Shown here piece by piece: positions 7,450 through 11,657 of a stretch of 11,657 nucleotides of DNA (within the stretch, counting starts at the first letter, position 1; each line of letters begins with the position of its first letter). The notes beneath the pieces are model-generated. The model did not search any database and had not been told where the DNA came from. It saw only the letters and a program-made list of their open reading frames with translations. This DNA is from Pseudomonadota bacterium (GTDB lineage Bacteria; Pseudomonadota; Alphaproteobacteria; Rhizobiales; Aestuariivirgaceae): assembly GCA_016522385.1 (NCBI GenBank), contig JAEKFU010000457.1, forward strand, positions 1-11,657, written 5' to 3'. The position numbers and the translations under genes are program-made.

Positions 7450-8043
7450 ATGGCAAGGATGAAATTCCTGTGTGATGCTGAACGTTGCATTGAGTGCAAT
7501 GCCTGCGTCACGGCGTGCAAGAATGAGCACGAAGTGCCGTGGGGCGTGAACCGGCGTCGTGTCGTCACGATCAATGACGGCAAACCTGGCGAGCGCTCCC
7601 TTTCGGTGGCCTGCATGCACTGCTCGGATGCACCGTGCATGGCAGTATGCCCGGTCGACTGTTTCTTCTACACGGAACAGGGCGTCGTGCTGCACAACAA
7701 GGACCTGTGCATCGGGTGTGGCTATTGCTTCTATGCGTGTCCGTTCGGCGCGCCGCAATATCCGCAGGTCGGCAACTTCGGTTCACGTGGCAAGATGGAC
7801 AAGTGTACCTTCTGTGCCGGTGGCGCTGCGGATGCCGGCTCCGATGAGGAGTTCAAGAAGTATGGTCGCAACCGTCTGGCTGAGGGCAAACTGCCGCTTT
7901 GTGCAGAAATGTGCTCGACCAAGGCGCTTTTGGCCGGCGACGGCGATCAGGTGTCGAACATCTACCGCGAGCGTGTCGTGGCACGCGGTTTTGGTTCGGG
8001 CGCCTGGGGCTGGAGCAAGGCCTATCCGGGCGGCGGCTCCTAA
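7450..8043 (+). CDS. fdhB: Formate dehydrogenase, iron-sulfur beta subunit
   Basis: A 197-residue four-cluster ferredoxin subunit that carries electrons from the catalytic subunit to cytochrome b. Cysteine groups are 13/16/19/23; 55/58/63/67 with 71; 87/90/93/97; and 119/122/151/155, enough for four [4Fe-4S] clusters in the FdnH/DmsB arrangement. There is no signal peptide of its own, as expected for a subunit exported in complex with the Tat-tagged alpha subunit. Unlike E. coli FdnH (~294 residues) it has no C-terminal membrane helix, so membrane attachment must come from cytochrome b. AAGGAG at 7437-7442 overlaps the fdhA stop, so translation is probably coupled. A 171-base gap with a hairpin separates it from the next gene. 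Confidence 0.95.
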   Translation: MARMKFLCDAERCIECNACVTACKNEHEVPWGVNRRRVVTINDGKPGERSLSVACMHCSDAPCMAVCPVDCFFYTEQGVVLHNKDLCIGCGYCFYACPFGAPQYPQVGNFGSRGKMDKCTFCAGGAADAGSDEEFKKYGRNRLAEGKLPLCAEMCSTKALLAGDGDQVSNIYRERVVARGFGSGAWGWSKAYPGGGS

Positions 8044-8066
8044 TCGCCGTTTCAACGAAAACGGAC

Positions 8067-8094
8067 GCGGCATCATCTATAGAGGTGATGCCGC
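8067..8094 (+). repeat. 12-bp hairpin with tetraloop after fdhB
   Basis: Bases 8067-8078 pair with 8083-8094 (eleven Watson-Crick pairs plus one T-G), leaving an ATAG loop. It lies 23 bases after the fdhB stop. The following bases are not a T-run, so full termination is unlikely; partial termination or 3'-end protection of the fdhAB message is more plausible, making it a candidate differential-expression element inside the operon. Confidence 0.55.
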
Positions 8095-8116
8095 ATCCGG
8101 CGTGTATTCTATTGGT

Positions 8117-8218
8117 ATGAATGAAATTGCATGCGGCATGGCTGTGCTGCGTGAACAGGATGTGGCGCTTTGGCAGCGACGTGGGCTTGCGTGCCAGGGA
8201 ACAATCAGAACAATATGA
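8117..8218 (+). CDS. Possible 33-residue upstream/leader ORF
   Basis: A short reading frame starts at ATG 8117 and ends at TGA 8216-8218, overlapping the ATG (8215) of the next gene in an ATGA arrangement typical of translational coupling. The next gene lacks a well-spaced ribosome site (AGGGA is 15 bases upstream), so ribosomes ending here could re-initiate on it. The peptide (starting MNEIACGMAVLREQ) resembles nothing I recognise and its own ribosome site is poor. It may be only chance. Confidence 0.25.
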   Translation: MNEIACGMAVLREQDVALWQRRGLACQGTIRTI

Positions 8219-8415
8219 TTTCGCGCCGAACATTGATGCTGGGACTGGCTGCGGCCATGGCTGGAGGTCTCGGAGCTTGCCGGGAGGAAGAGCTTGACCG
8301 GCCGCTGTCCTATGAAAAGGGCAAATACATCGGCAAGAAAGGTACGCGGCTGAATGATGAGCAGCTGCGAGCCTTGCAGCAGCGTCACCGTAACCAGGCC
8401 GGCGGCGGCCTTTAG
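8215..8415 (+). CDS. Small putative lipoprotein between fdhB and fdhC
   Basis: A 66-residue protein opening with MISRRTLMLG, an Ala/Gly-rich hydrophobic run and a lipobox-like LGAC with Cys22, so the mature protein is probably a ~45-residue lipid-anchored periplasmic peptide. The SRRT pattern is Tat-like. The mature part is highly charged: REEELDRPLSYEKGKYIG, then LNDEQLRALQQRHRNQAGG, which looks like one amphipathic helix. I do not recognise a named family. Its position between fdhB and fdhC suggests a role in assembly or stability of the complex. ATG 8215 is chosen because it starts the signal peptide directly; GTG 8191 and an earlier in-frame start at 8170 give odd hydrophilic leaders. It ends 42 bp before fdhC. 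Confidence 0.7.
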   Translation: MISRRTLMLGLAAAMAGGLGACREEELDRPLSYEKGKYIGKKGTRLNDEQLRALQQRHRNQAGGGL

Positions 8416-8444
8416 GCAAGTGCATTGCTTGCAGTCGGACATAC

Positions 8445-8450
8445 GGAGGA
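8445..8450 (+). promoter_or_regulatory. Ribosome binding site deciding fdhC start
   Basis: GGAGGA lies 7 bases before ATG 8458. It argues against the longer in-frame start at 8425, which would prepend 11 polar residues to the signal peptide. Confidence 0.65.
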
Positions 8451-8457
8451 AGATGCG

Positions 8458-9582
8458 ATGACCAGGCAGACACCGATCAAATGGATGGGCGGCATATGTT
8501 TGCTGGTAGTGCTGCTGGTTATCGGCAGCGCGAGCGTCCAGACCACGGCTTATGCGCAGAATTCGCCGGAAGTTCTTGGTACCGATGCCCAGACCGAGTT
8601 CTGGCGCGCAATACGCCAGGGTGAACAGGGAACGGTTTCTATTCCAGACAAGAACGCCGCGCAGCTCATTCAATCCGAAGGTGACAACTGGCGGGCGCTG
8701 CGCAATGGCCCTTTGAGTGTCTATGGCGCTCAGGCACTGATCGGCATGGTGCTGGTACTGGCCATATTCTTCCTCTTTCGAGGCCGCATCCGCATCGATC
8801 ATGGCTGGTCCGGCTGGACGGTGCAGCGCTTCAACGAAGTTGAACGTTTCGGCCATTGGTTGCTGGCCGGATCATTCATCATCTTGGGGCTCACCGGGCT
8901 CAACATGCTCTATGGGCGATACTTCCTGAAGACTTTAATCGGTGACAGCGCGTTTGCCACCATCACTGCCTGGGGTAAGATCGCCCACAACTACCTGGCC
9001 TTTGCCTTCATGATCGCACTTGTTCTCGTGTTCATCATGTGGGTACGCCACAACTTTCCGAGCCGAACCGACATCAATTGGCTCATTAAGGGCGGCGGCA
9101 TCATCGGGCCGAGCCACCCACCCGCCAAGAAATTCAATCTTGGTCAAAAGATCATTTTCTGGCTGGTGCTGTTATGTGGCATATCGATCAGCCTCACAGG
9201 TATTGCATTGTTGTTTCCGTTCCAAACGACGATGTTCGCCGACACTTTTGCCTTGCTCAACGTATTTGGTTTCAACCTGCCCACCGCGGTGACGCCCATC
9301 CAGGAGATGCAGTATGCCCAATTGTGGCATTCGATTGTCTCAGTGGCGCTGATCGTGGTGGTAATTGCACATATCTATATCGGCTCGATCGGCATGGAGG
9401 GGGCCTTTGCCGCAATGGGATCCGGGCGGGTCGACCTGAACTGGGCCAAGGAGCACCACTCATTGTGGGTTGAAGAACTTGATGCAGCGGGCACACTCAA
9501 TGCCGAGCGTGATTCAGTGGACCGGCTCTCGAAGGAAGAGGCCGTGAAGGATGAGGCCGTGAAGGGCGAGCCTGCGGAGTAA
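8458..9582 (+). CDS. fdhC: Formate dehydrogenase, cytochrome b (gamma) subunit
   Basis: A 374-residue membrane subunit that takes electrons from FdhB and reduces quinone. It has an N-terminal signal (hydrophobic 11-25, AYAQ near 31-34), a periplasmic segment of about 55 residues, then hydrophobic helices near 91-107, 133-150, 176-196, 232-252 and 292-310. Candidate b-heme ligands are His133, His177, His291 and His305; the 14-residue spacing of the last pair equals that of His155/His169 in E. coli FdnI, and the loop SHPPAKKFNLGQK before helix 4 is typical of this family. It is longer than FdnI (~217) because of the signal, the periplasmic segment and a charged C-terminal tail. The tail contains a duplicated EAVK(D/G) unit. 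GGAGGA precedes the start; the next gene begins 65 bp on. Confidence 0.92.
   Translation: MTRQTPIKWMGGICLLVVLLVIGSASVQTTAYAQNSPEVLGTDAQTEFWRAIRQGEQGTVSIPDKNAAQLIQSEGDNWRALRNGPLSVYGAQALIGMVLVLAIFFLFRGRIRIDHGWSGWTVQRFNEVERFGHWLLAGSFIILGLTGLNMLYGRYFLKTLIGDSAFATITAWGKIAHNYLAFAFMIALVLVFIMWVRHNFPSRTDINWLIKGGGIIGPSHPPAKKFNLGQKIIFWLVLLCGISISLTGIALLFPFQTTMFADTFALLNVFGFNLPTAVTPIQEMQYAQLWHSIVSVALIVVVIAHIYIGSIGMEGAFAAMGSGRVDLNWAKEHHSLWVEELDAAGTLNAERDSVDRLSKEEAVKDEAVKGEPAE
9538..9567 (+). repeat. 15-bp tandem repeat in the fdhC tail
   Basis: GAGGCCGTGAAGGAT is followed directly by GAGGCCGTGAAGGGC (13 of 15 identical), encoding EAVKD-EAVKG in the cytochrome b C-terminal tail. It probably arose by slippage and is likely to vary between strains. 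Confidence 0.7.
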
Positions 9583-9647
9583 GCGGACGGGTATGGTGCG
9601 GAACTGGTGATGAGAGTTGTCCCAAACGCCGTGATAGAGGGGATTTG

Positions 9648-11006
9648 ATGCCTGCGCGCAGTTGGCGGACAGTAACCTTCATGCTGTGCTTCAGTATCGT
9701 ATCGGCGATTTCAGCACACGCCGAAGACAATACCTTGCGGGGACATGGCGGTCCGGTGAAGTCCGTGGTGATCTCGCCCGATGGGAAGACGGCGCTGACC
9801 GGCAGTTTCGACTATTCGATGATCCACTGGCGATTGGGCGAGGGTGCGCCTGAGGTCGTCGGCCGTATTGCGGACCATGACGGCGCGGTCAATTCAGTGA
9901 AGTTTGTACCCGGAACGGACTGGGCGATCACCGCGAGCGATGATGGCACCGTCGCCGTATGGGATCTTCCCAGTGGCCGGCTGGTGCACCGGTTCAAGGG
10001 TCATACGCACAAAGTGGTCCATGTCGCAGTCTCGAATGATGGCAAATGGGCGGCTTCAGCCGCCTGGGACCGTACAGCGCGTTTGTGGGACCTGACCAAC
10101 CTTACAGCCGGTCCATTGCTCAAAGGGCATGTAAATACGGTCAATTCGGTGGTGTTTTCGAGGGATGGCAAGTTTGTCTACTCGGCCGGATACGGCGGTG
10201 AGATTCGCCAATGGCGGGTTGAAGATGGCGAACTGGAGCGGGTTGTCTACAAGCACGGTTGGGGTATCAACGTGCTGGCTGCAATCGGTGATGGGCGCCG
10301 CCTCCTGTTTGGCGCGCTCGACGGGACGGTCGGAGTGGTTGACCTTTCCACCGGACAGCCGGGGCAGAAGCTGCACAAGTTTGAGCGACCTGTCCTTTCT
10401 CTGACCGTTTCAGCAAAGAATGACGTCGCAGCCGCGGGTAGCGGTGATGGCCTAATCTATGTGTGGGATATTGATCGCTGGCTGCCCAAATACCGACATC
10501 AGTTCGCGGACGGCCCAGTTTGGGCATTGGCGATTTCTTCCGATGCAAAGGGCATGTATTTCGGAGGGCTCGACGATCACGTGGCCTATTGGCAGATGGA
10601 TCCAGACCGCCCGTTTGAGGTCGCGCAAAGCGATGTGCCGCGACGTTTTCAGAAATCTGAAGGACTCGGACCTGGCGAACGGCAGTTTGCGCGCAAGTGC
10701 TCGATCTGTCATTCTCTCGGCGAAGATCATGCCAATCGGGCAGGGCCGTCGCTCATCGGTCTATTCGGCCGCAAGGTCGGCACGGTACCGGGCTATATCT
10801 ATTCGAAGACACTAAAAAACGCCGATTTCGTGTGGAATGAAAAAACCATTGATCAGCTGTTTGCCGAAGGGCCGGAACATTTCGTACCGGGATCGAAAAT
10901 GCCGTTGCAGAAGATGAGCAAGGCGCACGAACGGCTGGCTTTGATCAAGTTCTTGAAACGAGCCACCAATGTGGCGCCAACAGACGAAACCAAGTCGGGA
11001 GGCTAG
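9648..11006 (+). CDS. Secreted WD40 beta-propeller fused to cytochrome c
   Basis: A 452-residue periplasmic protein. A Sec signal (MPARSWRTVT, hydrophobic 9-22) is cleaved near SAHA, residue 25. Residues ~28-318 form WD40-like blades, each about 40 residues with GH starts and WD-type ends (VAVWD 102-106, ARLWD 144-148, IRQWR 186-190, YVWD 271-274, AYWQM 313-317); I count seven, enough to close one propeller. The C-terminal ~110 residues are a class I cytochrome c: CSICH at 351-355 for covalent heme, GPSLIGLFGRKVG, and SKMP with Met418 as likely sixth ligand. WD40 domains bind proteins, so the propeller may dock the heme onto a partner, perhaps the formate dehydrogenase. GAGG with GG lies just before ATG 9648 (TTG 9645 also possible). 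It is 65 bp after fdhC, likely the same operon. Partner and electron path are inferred. Confidence 0.88.
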   Translation: MPARSWRTVTFMLCFSIVSAISAHAEDNTLRGHGGPVKSVVISPDGKTALTGSFDYSMIHWRLGEGAPEVVGRIADHDGAVNSVKFVPGTDWAITASDDGTVAVWDLPSGRLVHRFKGHTHKVVHVAVSNDGKWAASAAWDRTARLWDLTNLTAGPLLKGHVNTVNSVVFSRDGKFVYSAGYGGEIRQWRVEDGELERVVYKHGWGINVLAAIGDGRRLLFGALDGTVGVVDLSTGQPGQKLHKFERPVLSLTVSAKNDVAAAGSGDGLIYVWDIDRWLPKYRHQFADGPVWALAISSDAKGMYFGGLDDHVAYWQMDPDRPFEVAQSDVPRRFQKSEGLGPGERQFARKCSICHSLGEDHANRAGPSLIGLFGRKVGTVPGYIYSKTLKNADFVWNEKTIDQLFAEGPEHFVPGSKMPLQKMSKAHERLALIKFLKRATNVAPTDETKSGG

Positions 11007-11014
11007 ACGGTCCA

Positions 11015-11140
11015 ATGAGGGCGTTCGTGTTCGCCATGGTAGCGATGGTGGGGATCGCGGTAATTGCCGCTGTGGGCCTTGACCGGATGGAGATGTCTGC
11101 CGAGCAGGTCAACAAGAGCAATAGCGTGCGGTTGAACTGA
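11015..11140 (+). CDS. 41-residue single-helix membrane protein
   Basis: A small frame with GGGAGG 12 bases upstream. It encodes a hydrophobic N-terminal helix (MRAFVFAMVAMVGIAVIAAVG, about residues 2-21) followed by a short polar tail with DRMEMSAEQVNK and ending SVRLN. It is therefore either a single-pass membrane protein with a periplasmic tail or a tiny secreted peptide. I cannot name the family. It starts 8 bp after the propeller-cytochrome stop and ends 29 bp before the protease gene, packing that suggests a real gene in the operon. Its size makes it easy for gene callers to miss. Function unknown. Confidence 0.6.
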   Translation: MRAFVFAMVAMVGIAVIAAVGLDRMEMSAEQVNKSNSVRLN

Positions 11141-11169
11141 CGCTGTGCAGAGCCCGGTTGCGTAGCATT

Positions 11170-11657
11170 ATGAACAAGCTGGCGCTGGCAGCGCTTGCCG
11201 TCATGTTGTCCGCAGGATGTGGACATTCAGCGCGCGCGGACGATGCAGCGGCGGCCGTGTCATCTGTCGTCAGCGTCCTGCCGCAGTGGCCGGACGGGCC
11301 GGCTAACGCTGCTGAGCCGGAAGGCTCCGGCGTGGTGATCGGCGACGGCCGCTCGGTGGTGACGGCGGCGCATGTCCTGGGCCAGGCGCATGACATCCAC
11401 GTGCGGTCCAGCCAAGGGGTCATCGTGCCTGCGCGCCTGGTTGCGGTGGACAAGGCAACGGACCTTGCTCTCTTGACCATGGAGGAGCCGCTCCCGCCGC
11501 TGTCATTTTCAGGTGACGCGCGGCTCGGCCAACCGGCCTGCGCGATCGGCAATGCCTTTGGGTTGGGTTTGTCGATGACTTGTGGCACTGTCTCGGCAGT
11601 GCATCGCTCAGGTGTCGGGTTCAACGCGGTCGAGGATTTCGTGCAGACCGATGCGGC
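11170..11657 (+). CDS. Trypsin/HtrA-like serine protease, N-terminal part
   Basis: The first 162 residues of a chymotrypsin-fold protease running off the right edge. The signal peptide is MNKLALAALAVMLSAGCGHSARA; AGC at 15-17 is a weak lipobox (Ser, not Leu, at -3) and ARA|DD is an equally possible ordinary cleavage site. The protease domain shows GSGVVIGDGRSVVTAAHV with catalytic His68 and KATDLALL with catalytic Asp98. It then reads GNAFGLGLSMTCGTVSAV and stops at FVQTDA, just before the place where the family has its GNSGG serine motif. So the triad is intact as far as visible but the serine and any PDZ domain lie outside. Two cysteines (124, 138) could form a disulfide. No good ribosome site is seen; TTG 11158 is an alternative start. 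It probably acts in periplasmic quality control or processing. Confidence 0.85.
   Translation, partial: MNKLALAALAVMLSAGCGHSARADDAAAAVSSVVSVLPQWPDGPANAAEPEGSGVVIGDGRSVVTAAHVLGQAHDIHVRSSQGVIVPARLVAVDKATDLALLTMEEPLPPLSFSGDARLGQPACAIGNAFGLGLSMTCGTVSAVHRSGVGFNAVEDFVQTDA

Noticed and set aside
7559..8218. 219-codon frame overlapping fdhB in another frame
   Set aside because: It is Arg/Ser-rich shadow coding against a clear ferredoxin gene; only its last 33 codons, outside fdhB, were considered separately.
8416..8432. GCAAG...CTTGC mini-hairpin after the lipoprotein stop
   Set aside because: Five base pairs with a 7-base loop is within chance expectation and it has no terminator tail.
8077..8856. 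259-codon open frame on the minus strand
   Set aside because: It lies antisense to the lipoprotein and fdhC genes, has no family features, and reflects G+C-rich codon bias in the opposite frame.

Overview
The window (G+C-rich, gene-dense, all convincing genes on the + strand) looks like chromosomal DNA of an alphaproteobacterium, probably Hyphomicrobiales or a relative. That placement is inferred from the style of the formate dehydrogenase locus and from overall protein character; no rRNA or other marker is present to prove it.

Left block (1-3279). A truncated FAD-dependent amine/amino-acid oxidoreductase of the DAO type enters from the left edge. It is followed by an ATP-grasp-fold protein of unknown substrate and, 2 bp after that gene's stop, a Tat-exported three-domain multicopper oxidase with a complete set of copper ligands. 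The oxidoreductase and ATP-grasp protein may belong to one amine or amino-acid pathway; this is a context guess.

Central block (3451-9582). This is a periplasmic, membrane-bound, quinone-linked formate dehydrogenase locus: TorD-family chaperone (3451-4062), 65-aa Tat-signal protein typical of formate dehydrogenase regions (4213-4410), molybdenum/tungsten catalytic subunit with cysteine in place of selenocysteine (4522-7437), four-cluster ferredoxin subunit (7450-8043), a 66-aa putative lipoprotein (8215-8415), and the cytochrome b subunit (8458-9582). Formate would be oxidised in the periplasm, electrons passing through Fe-S clusters to b hemes and quinone. Perfect inverted repeats lie in the gaps before fdhA and after fdhB.

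Right block (9648-11657). A secreted seven-bladed WD40 propeller fused to a class I cytochrome c, a 41-aa single-helix membrane protein, and a truncated trypsin/HtrA-like protease whose catalytic serine would lie just past the window. Spacing suggests they may continue the fdh operon. The least understood part is the set of small exported or membrane proteins (65, 66 and 41 aa) plus the propeller-cytochrome around an otherwise standard formate dehydrogenase.

No gene-free stretch exceeds 300 bases. The longest gaps are 3280-3450 and 8044-8214 (171 bases each), 4063-4212 (150) and 4411-4521 (111). I saw no tRNA, rRNA, CRISPR array, insertion sequence or integrase.
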